Shown: positions 51,892-61,213, numbered from the stretch's first letter. The stretch is 64,000 bases of DNA from Bdellovibrio sp. qaytius (GCA_004011035.1 CP025734.1:2316001-2380000); one strand, 5' to 3'. The notes: generated by a model from the sequence alone, not told the origin. Numbers and translations: made by a program.

Positions 51892-53736
51892 GTGGCAACA
51901 TTAATATCAGCATATCAGTTATCAAAATCTTTCGCGTCTAAAACTCTCTTCAAATCAATCTCATTTGCGATTGATACCGAACAAAAAATCGGATTAGTAG
52001 GGCCCAACGGCGCAGGTAAATCTACTCTCTTAAAAATTCTAAGCGGTGCTATGAAGCCAGACTCTGGCCAATTATCGACGTCGAACAGTTTACGTTTAGG
52101 TTACTTAGAACAAAAACCAGTTTTAGAAGCTGGTAAATCTATTTACGAAACTCTAGTTGAAGTGACTGATGATCCCTATGACGGAATCAATATCAGTTTA
52201 GCTTTTGAATTAATTAAAAAACTTTCGTTAGATGAAACTGCTGAAGCTGAAAATACAGATGTCGGCAAACTTTCTGGTGGCTGGCAAAAGCGCGTGGCCT
52301 TAGCGCGCGAATTAATGAAACAACCGACCCTATTACTTTTAGATGAGCCGACGAATCACTTAGATATTCAAAGTATCTTATGGCTTGAAGATTTTATCGC
52401 GACTCAAAATCAAATTTCATTTTTTATCGTCACCCATGACCGTGCGTTTTTACAAAACACGTGTACAGCGATTTTCGATTTAGATCCGCGCAATCCAGAC
52501 GGAATCATTAAATCATTTGGTGACTATGGTCAGTTCTTAGAAACAAAACAAATGATTCTAGATAGCCAACGCCGTTTAGAAGAAAAAACGCGTAATACGA
52601 TGTTGATCGAAAAAGCTTGGTTAGCCCGTGGCCCACAGGCGCGTTTGAAAAAACAACAAGCCCGTCAAAATCGCGCGCATGAATTAATCGATGCTGTTGA
52701 TAAATTAGAAAATAAAAATACTTTACGTAAATCTGATTTCGATTTTTCGACGACAGGCAATTCTCCTAAAAAACTTGTCGAATTAACGAAAGCTGGCAAA
52801 AGCTTTGGCAGCCGTCATCTTTTTTCTAATTTATCAGGTATGATTCGCCCGAAAGCGCGCATTGGTTTACTTGGCACAAATGGTTGCGGTAAATCGACGT
52901 TGATTAAATTGATGTTAGGTATGGAACAACCAACGAGTGGTGAAGTTTTCGTTAATCCTGATATTTCGATTAATTACTTCGAACAAGGTAAAGAAACTCT
53001 TAATCAAAATGTTCCAGTTATTAAAATTGTGGCCCCTGAAGGCGATTACGTTCATCTTCAAGGAAGCCCCGTGTATGCGCGCAGTTACTTAAGCCGCTTT
53101 CATTTTAATAACTTTCAAATGGATATGCCCGTATCTAAACTTTCTGGTGGCGAACAAAGTCGTCTGTTGTTAGCGAAATTAATGTTAACTTCAGCGCACG
53201 TTCTTATTCTGGATGAGCCAACGAATGACTTAGACGTTGAAACACTTGATACGCTTTCTGAATGTTTAAATGACTTTCCGGGCGCTTTAATTCTGGTATC
53301 GCATGATCGTTTTTTCTTAGATCAAAACACGACTGAACTATGGGCTTTCACTGAAAATGCAGAAGGTGAAATTATCAAATTCGCCGATTATTACCAGTGG
53401 GAATCTTGGTACCGCAATGAAGGTATCGAAGCTAAAAAAGAAGGAATCGCTGCTGCTGAAGCCGCGGCAAAAGCTGCGGCCAGTGCCCCTGCTAAATCGG
53501 GTTCTTCGAATAAAAAGCTTTCAAATAAAGAGACCACTGAATACGAAAATATCGAGAAAAATATTGCTGTCAAAGAAGCTGAATTAACGAAGGTGCAAGC
53601 TGATTTAGATAAGTCAGAAAACCAAGTTAATCATGTTAAACTTCAGGAATTAAGCTCGTTATCTGCGTCTTTAGAGGGTGAAATCGCTAAGATGTATTCT
53701 CGTTGGCAAGAATTAGAAGCTAAAGTTAAAGGTTAG
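51892..53736 (+). CDS. uup: ABC-F ATPase, Uup subfamily
   Basis: 614 residues, GTG start. Two ABC domains: first with Walker A VGPNGAGKSTL, signature LSGGWQKRVALARELM and Walker B LLLLDEPTNHLD; second with Walker A LGTNGCGKSTL, signature LSGGEQSRLLLAKLM and LILDEPTNDLDVETL. The linker helix ARQNRAHELIDAVDKLENKN lies between. The C-terminal ~80 residues form a charged coiled coil (NIEKNIAVKEAELTKVQADL), as in Uup. No membrane helices: these proteins act on the ribosome or on DNA metabolism. No ribosome site is visible; a TGTTAAACT extended -10 just upstream allows a leaderless transcript (inference). Confidence 0.93.
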   Translation: MATLISAYQLSKSFASKTLFKSISFAIDTEQKIGLVGPNGAGKSTLLKILSGAMKPDSGQLSTSNSLRLGYLEQKPVLEAGKSIYETLVEVTDDPYDGINISLAFELIKKLSLDETAEAENTDVGKLSGGWQKRVALARELMKQPTLLLLDEPTNHLDIQSILWLEDFIATQNQISFFIVTHDRAFLQNTCTAIFDLDPRNPDGIIKSFGDYGQFLETKQMILDSQRRLEEKTRNTMLIEKAWLARGPQARLKKQQARQNRAHELIDAVDKLENKNTLRKSDFDFSTTGNSPKKLVELTKAGKSFGSRHLFSNLSGMIRPKARIGLLGTNGCGKSTLIKLMLGMEQPTSGEVFVNPDISINYFEQGKETLNQNVPVIKIVAPEGDYVHLQGSPVYARSYLSRFHFNNFQMDMPVSKLSGGEQSRLLLAKLMLTSAHVLILDEPTNDLDVETLDTLSECLNDFPGALILVSHDRFFLDQNTTELWAFTENAEGEIIKFADYYQWESWYRNEGIEAKKEGIAAAEAAAKAAASAPAKSGSSNKKLSNKETTEYENIEKNIAVKEAELTKVQADLDKSENQVNHVKLQELSSLSASLEGEIAKMYSRWQELEAKVKG

Positions 53737-53910
53737 TCCTAGCGAAGCTGGGCCACGTTCTTGCCTTTGATCTAATAGCTCATATGTTGATTGGCACCTA
53801 TTCTAGGTGTCAATATTCGTTACAGTTCAGAATGTTTTACTTGAGTTGCATTTTACCTCTGTGAGAACCCCAAATCTTTGATATTTTGAGCCTCTGAATG
53901 CGGGGGCATT

Positions 53911-54756
53911 ATGTTATCATTCAAAAAAAATCCTCACTTAACAATGGTTGTTTACCTAGCGGTACACATCGTTGCTGCATCTTTAGTTTTCGGCTGCGAA
54001 GGTCGTAAATCTTTCTATGATAACAACCGCAATGATATCAATTTAGTTCCGATTCAAATGGAAAATCCTGACGACCCTATCACTGATGATATTGATGCTG
54101 TTAATGAAGATAAATCTGAAACCGAAACTAAAACAAAAAATGAAACTCAACTTGGTAAAACTCGTCGTAAATCACGCGTGGGCGAAGCGCCTCCACCAGC
54201 AAAACCAGGAACACCTATTCCTCAGCCACCGGCTGCTCCTGTAGAAGTTCCTCCAGTTGTTGAAACACCGCCAGTAACATCTTCTGGTGTTACGACTGAG
54301 GCTTCAAAATTTATTAAGACCGCTTTTTGGGTTGTGCAAAATGAAGCGCGCAAAATCGGTACACCATGCAACTTCTATGTTTCGCGTGTACTTGAATTAT
54401 CGGGTTATAGCGATGATGGTTTTTTAGCGAACGACTTTGATGTTTATGCGAAAAAACATTTTTCGTCTTATAAAAATGAAATTTTCAATACAGCGAATAT
54501 TGATTCTGAACGTATTCGTTTAAAACGTCATATTTGGAGCTATCCGGCGCGTACGCCATTTATTTTCCAGTGGGAGCGCTCAGCTCCTCAACCAGGTCAT
54601 ATTGCGATTGTAGAGCGTATTGGCGATCAATTAGTGGTGTACCAAGCCAGTCTTAACAAACATATCGCTCGTCGCGAACAAACAACGATTGACCGCCTGT
54701 TAAGCCACGCTCGCAGTGCTCGCATGACCGTGTACTCAGAATTCATAGCAAGATAA
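53911..54756 (+). CDS. Lipoprotein with papain-like (NlpC/CHAP-type) C-terminal domain
   Basis: 281 residues. A hydrophobic start ends in VFGCEG, a lipobox (Cys ~29). Then an acidic Asp/Glu region and a Pro/Val-rich linker (about 90-130). The C-terminal domain (about 135-281) has GTPCNFYVSRVLELSGYSDDG with a candidate catalytic Cys, and PQPGHIAIVERIGDQLVVYQAS with a candidate His. This is the Cys ... GH(I/V)AIV pattern of papain-like peptidoglycan hydrolases (NlpC/P60 or CHAP). Expected on the outer membrane, acting on peptidoglycan or on a surface substrate. The catalytic assignment is by motif memory. Confidence 0.62.
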   Translation: MLSFKKNPHLTMVVYLAVHIVAASLVFGCEGRKSFYDNNRNDINLVPIQMENPDDPITDDIDAVNEDKSETETKTKNETQLGKTRRKSRVGEAPPPAKPGTPIPQPPAAPVEVPPVVETPPVTSSGVTTEASKFIKTAFWVVQNEARKIGTPCNFYVSRVLELSGYSDDGFLANDFDVYAKKHFSSYKNEIFNTANIDSERIRLKRHIWSYPARTPFIFQWERSAPQPGHIAIVERIGDQLVVYQASLNKHIARREQTTIDRLLSHARSARMTVYSEFIAR

Positions 54757-54888
54757 TTTTTAGTAAATTCCAAATTTGCCTCAGTGATTACAGCCTTGTT
54801 TTCGCTGCGCGAGAAGACTTGTCTTGACCAAAGGCTTGGTATTAGCTGCAATAAGTTTTGTCGCTAAACAAACCAAGAAAGGTTTTTT

Positions 54889-56424
54889 ATGAAACAAGGT
54901 TTATTTATTTCCGCTCTTGTATCAATCGTCACAGCTTTCGCTTTTATCGGCTGCGCAGAAAATCACGACTCATATTCTAGCGCGATCTACAGCACTACTG
55001 ATTTTAAAATTTCTCGCCGCTTCGAATTGATTACTCCGCAAACGACGCCATCAATTCAAGTATTTAACCAAGCTAATCAAGTTGTGGCTAATGCCCAAGT
55101 ACTGATCGGCTCGGCGGTCGGTGCTCCGTTTCGAGATAATTTAAAAATAACAGACAGCAATGGTTTTGTTGCTTTACCTGAATGGACTGAGACAACGCAT
55201 ATCACTGTGAATGCCCAAGGTTATATTCGCCAAACACTATTAAATCAAAAACCTGGAACGTTTCAAATTAAGTTAAATACAGCTTACATGACAACACGCC
55301 CGGTGATTAAAGGCCAAGTCACTGGATTGCCAGTTAAAAACGGCGATAAGATGACAGATTTTTCTTTAGTGCTTCCAACGATTGCTAAAGGTGATTTGAT
55401 GACATTTGATTTAGATGCCATCGTGAGCCCGTTTGATGACACGGTAAATATCATCTTTGGTAAAACAGCTGATCTGCCAAGTAATGTTTCTTTACCAACA
55501 CAAACTGAAAAATTTAATTTTTTAATTTCATTAACTTTATCAAAGCCTGAACACCGTGTTTATACGACGAACTATGGTCAAAAAACTTTTTACGCATTTT
55601 CTGGAAAATTTCCGTTCAAAGAAGTTATGGATCAACTTAATGCTGATAAACAGTTTTATGAAGTGATGAATTTATTCGAGTACACGAACGGCAGTATTCG
55701 CGAAGCCAATGTGAATAGCCCTACGACAGCTTTAAATATTCCTAGTGGTGAAATCAAGTTTGATGGCGCGACGGCTAATGTTAAAAGTGCTGCCATTGCT
55801 GCTGACGAAGTTGTGATGATGTTTGCCTTAAATGATTTATCTGGCGGAAGATTTGTTCCTTCAGATTTAAAACGTTTAGATGCAAATCAATCAGCTTCTT
55901 TAAAAACTATCGCAGGCAAACCTGTTCATATCGTAAGTTTATTAAAAAAAGCGATTGATTACGATTCAGCAACACGAGATTCAGCTAATCGCACAAGCGC
56001 TTCGATGGTGGCTTATAAAACAGGAATGCAATCAAGCTTACTTCCGCTATTACCTGCAGGCCCAACAGTGGTTGATCAAGGCGGAGCTTACAAAATCACT
56101 ATTCCGCAAGCTTCTAATAGAACTTTAGATGCTCAAGCGATTAACCCGCTAGCAGTCTCTGTGTCGATTTCAAATATTAACAAAGTTCAAGATGGACAAG
56201 TTCAAGTGGATATCCTTGACCGCAAATGGGAAGTGCTTGGAACTGGCTGGCCAAATGAAATCACATTACCAGTTTGGCCGTTAGAAGATTCTGAAGATGC
56301 CACGGCTGTAAAACGTAAGTTTGAAGTTAATTTAATCGGCAGCGAAACATCTGCACAAACAGACCTAGGTGATGATTTAGTCAAAGCAGCTACTCACGTG
56401 ACTAAAGGTTCTGTCGAGCTGTAA
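54889..56424 (+). CDS. Lipoprotein with carboxypeptidase-regulatory-like domain
   Basis: 511 residues. Lipobox AFIGCAEN (Cys ~22). Residues ~55-125 look like a carboxypeptidase regulatory-like beta-sandwich (VFNQANQVVANAQVLIGSAV, NLKITDSNGFVALPEWTETT, ITVNAQGYIRQTL), a domain common in secreted and outer membrane proteins. The rest is beta-rich with no assigned family. Good AAAGG ribosome site. 132 bp after the papain-like lipoprotein and 45 bp before another lipoprotein. Confidence 0.65.
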   Translation: MKQGLFISALVSIVTAFAFIGCAENHDSYSSAIYSTTDFKISRRFELITPQTTPSIQVFNQANQVVANAQVLIGSAVGAPFRDNLKITDSNGFVALPEWTETTHITVNAQGYIRQTLLNQKPGTFQIKLNTAYMTTRPVIKGQVTGLPVKNGDKMTDFSLVLPTIAKGDLMTFDLDAIVSPFDDTVNIIFGKTADLPSNVSLPTQTEKFNFLISLTLSKPEHRVYTTNYGQKTFYAFSGKFPFKEVMDQLNADKQFYEVMNLFEYTNGSIREANVNSPTTALNIPSGEIKFDGATANVKSAAIAADEVVMMFALNDLSGGRFVPSDLKRLDANQSASLKTIAGKPVHIVSLLKKAIDYDSATRDSANRTSASMVAYKTGMQSSLLPLLPAGPTVVDQGGAYKITIPQASNRTLDAQAINPLAVSVSISNINKVQDGQVQVDILDRKWEVLGTGWPNEITLPVWPLEDSEDATAVKRKFEVNLIGSETSAQTDLGDDLVKAATHVTKGSVEL

Positions 56425-56469
56425 AATATAAGTGCAAACTTAATAGAAAATAAGTTTATACTTAACCGT

Positions 56470-56967
56470 ATGAAGTTATTAAGTCTATTAATTACAGCTT
56501 TTTTATTATCAGGTTGTGGATCACAAACTCTACAATCTGAATCTCCTGAAGCGATTATCGAACGCGCCTCTCAGCAAAAAATATTTTATGCTCCCTATGA
56601 CGAAGTCTGGAAAGCAGCCCACTCAATTATCAAATACACCATCGCCGCAGAAAACCAAGATTTCGGCGTCATCGAAACAGACTACATCAAAGCCGTAGAT
56701 GGATGGTTACCCCCGTTTCGCACAAAACCCCAATATCCAAGCTCACGCTATAAATTAGTTATCAGCTTTGCTCGCGGTAAAAAAGGCGAAGTCCAAGAAA
56801 CCGTGCGCGTAACAATCGAGAAAAAAATCGAAGTCTTCAAAGATTTCATCTCAGAAGTAAAAACCGTAAACAGTGACGGCTTCGAAGAAAAAACAATATT
56901 CTACAGAATAGAACGCGAACTAGTTATCGCCAAAGCCATCAAAAAAGCTTCGGAAAATCCAAACTAG
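56470..56967 (+). CDS. Small lipoprotein of unknown function
   Basis: 165 residues; lipobox LLSGCGSQ (Cys ~16). The first part APYDEVWKAAHSIIKYTIAAENQDFGVIETDYI resembles the repeated helix-strand units of BamC-type and DUF-type outer membrane lipoproteins. The second part has alternating strands (YKLVISFARG, ETVRVTIEKKIEVF). Third of three consecutive lipoprotein genes; ends in a bidirectional terminator. Confidence 0.7.
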   Translation: MKLLSLLITAFLLSGCGSQTLQSESPEAIIERASQQKIFYAPYDEVWKAAHSIIKYTIAAENQDFGVIETDYIKAVDGWLPPFRTKPQYPSSRYKLVISFARGKKGEVQETVRVTIEKKIEVFKDFISEVKTVNSDGFEEKTIFYRIERELVIAKAIKKASENPN

Positions 56968-56987
56968 TATAGGGTTAATTCGGAGTT

Positions 56988-57102
56988 CTTTAACTTTCCT
57001 TTCCTCTAAAAGCCTCAGACATGCTAAAAAATAAAAAAAGCAGCTGTTTAGCTGCTTTTTTTATTTTTCAGAACTCGTTTTTAGAGGAAAGGAAAGTTAA
57101 AG
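56988..57102. repeat. 24-bp perfect inverted repeat flanking a terminator
   Basis: The arm at 56988-57011 (begins CTTTAACTTTCC) is the exact reverse complement of 57079-57102 (TTTTAGAGGAAAGG...). Between them sits a terminator hairpin. The nested symmetry is far longer than a terminator needs. Confidence 0.85.
57033..57062. terminator. Bidirectional intrinsic terminator
   Basis: 13-bp stem AAAAAAAGCAGCT/AGCTGCTTTTTTT with a 4-base loop; T-runs on both strands serve the converging lipoprotein and HEAT-repeat genes. Confidence 0.92.
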
Positions 57103-57114
57103 TCGTGAGTTAAT

Positions 57115-57744
57115 CTAGAGCCATTTTTGTTCTTTTACGAATTTTTTCCATGAGTCTAAAGCTTTTTCTCCGTCGAAGTGCACTTGTGAGATTTTTTCTA
57201 AGGCTTTCATACTCATTAATGAAATTTCTTCGTCGTTATCGAATAATAATTTAGAGAAGTATTCTCTTTCTGATTGATATGGTTTTTTTACTAGGTTTTT
57301 CATGATTTGGGCGCGAATCCATAGACTTTTTTTGCCGACGAAGTTGTAGCTGCGATTTAATTCTTTGGCTAACAGGTTGCGCACTTCTTGGTTTTCTAGT
57401 CTTGTTAGAATATCTACGGCTGCAGAACGCACCACTAAGGCCTTATCAGAAAGTAAAACTTTGGCTTTATCGTAAACTAAATCGGTTCCCATTTTATCTA
57501 ATGCAACTAAAAGGGCGTTACGCATGTACCAGTCTTTGCTTTTTGCAAATTCTAAAACTTGTTGGATCTGTTGACCGTCAGCAGCTTCTGCTGATTTGAT
57601 CAGGGCGTCCCAACGTTGAGCCATTGGTAATGATTGATTCTTTGCGCGCGCAATCTGAGATGAGAAATTTTGTTCGTTTTCGTTTTGCACATAAGACCAA
57701 ACATTCACAGAAAATAAGAACACTAAAATACTTAATGCTTTCAT
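57115..57744 (-). CDS. Secreted HEAT-repeat protein
   Basis: 209 residues from ATG 57744, which lies one base after the stop of the upstream gene, with AAGGA inside that gene's end. Signal-like start MKALSILVFLFSVNVWS. The remainder is a helical-repeat solenoid typical of HEAT/armadillo proteins: SKDWYMRNALLVALDKMG, DKALVVRSAAVDILTRLENQEVRNLLAKEL, LWIRAQIMKNLV, DNDEEISLMSMKALEKIS. Such scaffolds bind proteins. It is coupled to the coiled-coil membrane protein, suggesting they work together. Confidence 0.75.
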   Translation of the reverse strand: MKALSILVFLFSVNVWSYVQNENEQNFSSQIARAKNQSLPMAQRWDALIKSAEAADGQQIQQVLEFAKSKDWYMRNALLVALDKMGTDLVYDKAKVLLSDKALVVRSAAVDILTRLENQEVRNLLAKELNRSYNFVGKKSLWIRAQIMKNLVKKPYQSEREYFSKLLFDNDEEISLMSMKALEKISQVHFDGEKALDSWKKFVKEQKWL

Positions 57745-57745
57745 A

Positions 57746-58822
57746 TTAATCTTCATCCTTCGCGAAATGTTTTTCAAATTCGTCTAATAATATTTTTTCT
57801 TCTTTATTTACGCCCTTAGAAACTTCGCGAGCTTCAGCGTTGTCTAAGTCTCTTGAAGCCGTGGCTTCAGGCATTTCTTCGTCTTCTGGTTCAGAATCAG
57901 CGATACTTGTTTCATCCATGATATCTTTAGCAACAGCAAAAAGATCTTCTGGAACATGAGGCTCTTCTTTTTTTGGCTCTTCAATAACTTCTTCAGGTTC
58001 TTCAGTCACTGCAGCCTCAACTACGGCAGCAGCTGCTGTCGCATCGGCGGCATCAAGCTCAGCTAATAAATCTTCTGCTGTTGGTTCTACTTCAACAATA
58101 GGTTCTGCTTTAACAACTGCTGCAGGAGCAGGTGTTGGCGCTTTTTCAGAGATTTCTGCCGACTCAACAGTTAATGTTTGCGTGGGCATGTTAGCTAATT
58201 GATTTTTAAGTTCTTGGTTTTCTTTTTTAAACTGTTGAAGATCTGCGATATCTTCAGCAATAATTTCGTAATCAGATAAACGACCTTTAAGAGCTTCGAT
58301 TTCTTTTTCGTAATCTGTCATCTTGCCGCTTAAATCATTTAATTTTGCATCAGCTTGAGCGGTATTAATGCTTTTTTGTGCGGTCTCTTTAGCATCTAAA
58401 ATTTCAACTTCTTTACGTTTTACAGAATCTTTTAAAGTTGTGATTTCAGCGCGCAAACGACTTAACTCGGCCGCTTGTTCGCCTGTGGCTGCACCGGCTG
58501 CTGCGGCAGTCGCTGCCACTGCGGCCGCGGCGGCTGGGTCACCAGATAAGGCTGCTAATGCATCGGCTCCCAAAATATCGCCTGTTGGTGCATCAGTGAC
58601 TGCGGCTACAGAAAATTTCATCTGTGCTTGCTGTTCTAAAAGCTTATTTAATTTTTCTTCTAATTGAGCATAGGTAACGTTTTTAGCAGATGCGCTATCC
58701 GCATCATTTGACGTGAATAAAAGTCTAAAAATAAGAAATACGATAAGCAGCGCAACAATTCCCGCAAGTGACTGAATTACCAGTGTATTGTGCGATGCAA
58801 ACCAGTCTAAAAAAATGGCCAT
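57746..58822 (-). CDS. Membrane-anchored acidic coiled-coil protein
   Basis: 358 residues. One N-terminal membrane helix (LVIQSLAGIVALLIVFLIFRLLF), Ala-rich low-complexity part (about 95-115, AALSGDPAAAAAVAATAAAA), a coiled coil (AELSRLRAEITTLKDSVKRKE ... IADLQQFKKENQELKNQLAN), and a long acidic, Glu/Ala/Pro-rich disordered tail. No catalytic motif. Function unknown; the tail may be a flexible spacer. Paired with the HEAT protein in a two-gene unit. Confidence 0.75.
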   Translation of the reverse strand: MAIFLDWFASHNTLVIQSLAGIVALLIVFLIFRLLFTSNDADSASAKNVTYAQLEEKLNKLLEQQAQMKFSVAAVTDAPTGDILGADALAALSGDPAAAAAVAATAAAAGAATGEQAAELSRLRAEITTLKDSVKRKEVEILDAKETAQKSINTAQADAKLNDLSGKMTDYEKEIEALKGRLSDYEIIAEDIADLQQFKKENQELKNQLANMPTQTLTVESAEISEKAPTPAPAAVVKAEPIVEVEPTAEDLLAELDAADATAAAAVVEAAVTEEPEEVIEEPKKEEPHVPEDLFAVAKDIMDETSIADSEPEDEEMPEATASRDLDNAEAREVSKGVNKEEKILLDEFEKHFAKDED

Positions 58823-58936
58823 ATTTAGATCATCAAGTAAGCCGAATCACATTGCAATCAAGCCCATCAAAGCAGCGCCTAAATATGACTCTCGTCTAGC
58901 TAGACCCACGACCTGGGTTGGTGCTATAACCACCCT

Positions 58937-60268
58937 ATGACATACGATCTAATTATCAAGAACGCCGAAGTTGTTACGTTTTCAGAAATCCAAAACCAAA
59001 TGGTTCAAGAACGCACCGACATCGCGATCTTAAATGGAAAAATCGCAGCCCTTGGTTCAATGTCAAATCAGACGGCGAAAAAAACTATCGATGCCACTCA
59101 CTTAACAGTGTTACCCGGAATCATCGATTCACAGGTGCATTTTCGCGAACCCGGTTTAACTCATAAAGAAGATATCGAATCAGGATCGCGCGCTGCAATT
59201 TTAGGTGGAGTCACAACTTACTTTGAAATGCCGAACACCAACCCTCCCACAACAACTAAAGAGTTGTTTGAAGATAAACTAAAAATTGCTGCAGAGAAAT
59301 CTTCAGCCAATTACGCGTTTTTTATCGGCGGAGGTTCAGAGAACTTTGATAAACTGCATGAATTAGAAAATCTTCCGCACTGTTCGGGTATTAAAATTTT
59401 TATGGGATCATCTTTTGGCACCTTGTTAGTTGATCAAGATGAACTGTTAGAAAAAATTGTTAAAAACGGTAAACGTCGTTTAGTCATCCACGCCGAAGAT
59501 GAAGCGCGCTTAAAAGAAAGAAAACAAATTGCAATTGATGCCGCTAATCCGAATGTGCATCATATCTGGCGCGACGAAGAAAGTGCGCTGATTGCAACTA
59601 AAAAAGTTGTGACCTTAGCTGAAAAACATAATCGTAAAATCCATGTTCTTCATATTTCATCAAGCGAAGAGATGGCTTTTCTGCGCGAGCATAAACGCTG
59701 CGCAACTGTTGAAATACTTCCGCAGTATTTAACACTTTCGGCTCCTGAATGTTACGAACGTTTGGGATCATTGTGGCAACAAAATCCACCGATTCGCGAT
59801 AAACGTCACATGGAGTTTCTATGGAAAGCTTTATTAGATGGCACAGTTGATGTGATCGGTTCAGACCACGCTCCGCACACGCTCGAAGAAAAAGCCAAAC
59901 CGTATCCAAATTCTCCGTCGGGTGTTCCTGGGGTTCAAACTTTGGTGCCATTAATGTTAGATCAAGTGCATCAGAAAAAACTTCCGTTAACTAAATTTGT
60001 TCAACTGGTGACAGAAAATCCGCGCAAAGTTTTTGATTTAAAAAACAAAGGCCGCATTCAAGTTGGATATGATGCCGATTTTACGATTGTTGATTTAAAG
60101 AAAACTCAAACTGTTGAAAAAAAATGGTTAGCTTCAAAAACAGGTTGGTCACCTTTTGAAGGAATCTCATTTACAGGTTGGCCAGTGATGACACTGTTAA
60201 AAGGTGAAGTGGTTGTCGAAGAACAAACTTTACTAAAACCACGCGCAGGAACTGCCTGCGAATTCTAA
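58937..60268 (+). CDS. Dihydroorotase-like cyclic amidohydrolase
   Basis: 443 residues of the class I dihydroorotase/allantoinase family. Motifs: GIIDSQVHFREPGLTHKED (metal loop), SGIKIFMGSS (carbamylated Lys), LVIHAEDE, IHVLHISSSEE, VIGSDHAPHTLEEK and GVPGVQTLVPLML. It would catalyse the third step of pyrimidine synthesis (cyclisation of carbamoyl-aspartate). The first His of the usual HxH is Gln here (Q66), as I recall in a known subgroup of these enzymes. No pyr neighbour is present, so allantoinase-like or regulatory roles remain possible. Ends in a strong terminator. Confidence 0.85.
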   Translation: MTYDLIIKNAEVVTFSEIQNQMVQERTDIAILNGKIAALGSMSNQTAKKTIDATHLTVLPGIIDSQVHFREPGLTHKEDIESGSRAAILGGVTTYFEMPNTNPPTTTKELFEDKLKIAAEKSSANYAFFIGGGSENFDKLHELENLPHCSGIKIFMGSSFGTLLVDQDELLEKIVKNGKRRLVIHAEDEARLKERKQIAIDAANPNVHHIWRDEESALIATKKVVTLAEKHNRKIHVLHISSSEEMAFLREHKRCATVEILPQYLTLSAPECYERLGSLWQQNPPIRDKRHMEFLWKALLDGTVDVIGSDHAPHTLEEKAKPYPNSPSGVPGVQTLVPLMLDQVHQKKLPLTKFVQLVTENPRKVFDLKNKGRIQVGYDADFTIVDLKKTQTVEKKWLASKTGWSPFEGISFTGWPVMTLLKGEVVVEEQTLLKPRAGTACEF

Positions 60269-60290
60269 AAGGTAACGGCCTACCAAATAA

Positions 60291-60320
60291 AAAAACCCAC
60301 TTATTTCTAAGTGGGTTTTT
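60291..60320. terminator. Bidirectional intrinsic terminator
   Basis: 13-bp stem AAAAACCCACTTA/TAAGTGGGTTTTT with a 4-nt loop, serving dihydroorotase (+) and the DUF4360 gene (-). Confidence 0.92.
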
Positions 60321-60356
60321 AGTTTCGAGGTTTAACTCTCTTTGCTTTTCAGCAAA

Positions 60357-60959
60357 TTAGTTACAACGACGGAATTGGAAGTGGTATAACATACCAGCTG
60401 AGATGTCGATAGAATCAACAGTCATCATAGTTTGTTGCATAGCTGCGTTTGACATAGCTGTTGCTGAAGAGTTGATAGAGAAGATAACTTCTTTAGAACA
60501 CTCAGACCAGATTAAGCTAGACGCGATTAAGTTATTTGTAACTGTGTAAGAATCAGCGCGAGGTCCGTTAAAACGTTGTTGGTAAACTGGGCCACGAGAA
60601 CCAGCGTAGAAGTATTCATTACGTAATTCAGAGTAAGCGCCGCCACCTGGGATCGCATTGAAACCACGGTAATCAACACCAATTAAAGCTACTGAGTAAC
60701 CGTTTGGAACACGAATTGGAACGCGTAAGTTACAAGATTTACGGTCAATACGACGACCTGTAGTGTTACCCGCTTCAGCTGAAAACTGATCGAATAATAC
60801 AGACATTGTAGAACCATCTGGAGTTACTGTTACTGAAGCTGATCCAGCTGGACAACCGTTACCGCCGTATGCAGGTTGACCTACAGAGATACCAGCTTCT
60901 GCTGATACAGTGGCTGCAAGGATTGCTGATAATACTAGCAAAGATTTGAATGCGTTCAT
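60357..60959 (-). CDS. Secreted DUF4360 protein, probably highly expressed
   Basis: 200 residues from ATG 60959 (AAAAGGGG ribosome site), signal peptide MNAFKSLLVLSAILAATVSA. DUF4360 features: GNGCPAGSASVTVTPDGSTMSVLFDQFSAEAG, then RKSCNLRVPIRVPNGYSVALIGVDYRG and the distal WSECSKEVIF and FRRCN. Four cysteines and a beta-sandwich pattern. Codon choice looks restricted, as in abundant proteins (qualitative). The start at 61022 would not give a signal peptide at the N-terminus. Confidence 0.85.
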   Translation of the reverse strand: MNAFKSLLVLSAILAATVSAEAGISVGQPAYGGNGCPAGSASVTVTPDGSTMSVLFDQFSAEAGNTTGRRIDRKSCNLRVPIRVPNGYSVALIGVDYRGFNAIPGGGAYSELRNEYFYAGSRGPVYQQRFNGPRADSYTVTNNLIASSLIWSECSKEVIFSINSSATAMSNAAMQQTMMTVDSIDISAGMLYHFQFRRCN

Positions 60960-61175
60960 GTGTGTTCCCCTTTTGAAATCGCCGAGGCGATTGTTAGTGT
61001 TTTTATGGACGACAAATGTCATCGACGAAGAACACTAAAGCAATTGGTCTGCCAATATTACTGATGTCAAAAGGGCACTGAATTTTTTATATGAGGAAAC
61101 CGCAACAATTATGTTACAGCGTAATGATTAGACGGTTTTCAATTAATTTTCGGTGAGTGACTGAATGTTTTATTC

Positions 61176-61210
61176 AAAAAAAATCTGAAATTTTATTTTC
61201 AGATTTTTTT
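61176..61210 (-). terminator. Intrinsic terminator of the second fibre gene
   Basis: Stem AAAAAAATCTGAAA/TTTCAGATTTTTTT around a short loop, with a minus-strand T-run; sits immediately after the fibre stop codon. Confidence 0.9.
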
Positions 61211-61213
61211 CTA

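Noticed and set aside
53789-53813. Hairpin after the ABC-F gene (TTGGCACCTATTCTAGGTGTCAA-like)
   Set aside because: The stem is short and contains a mismatch, with no T-run; not listed as a terminator.
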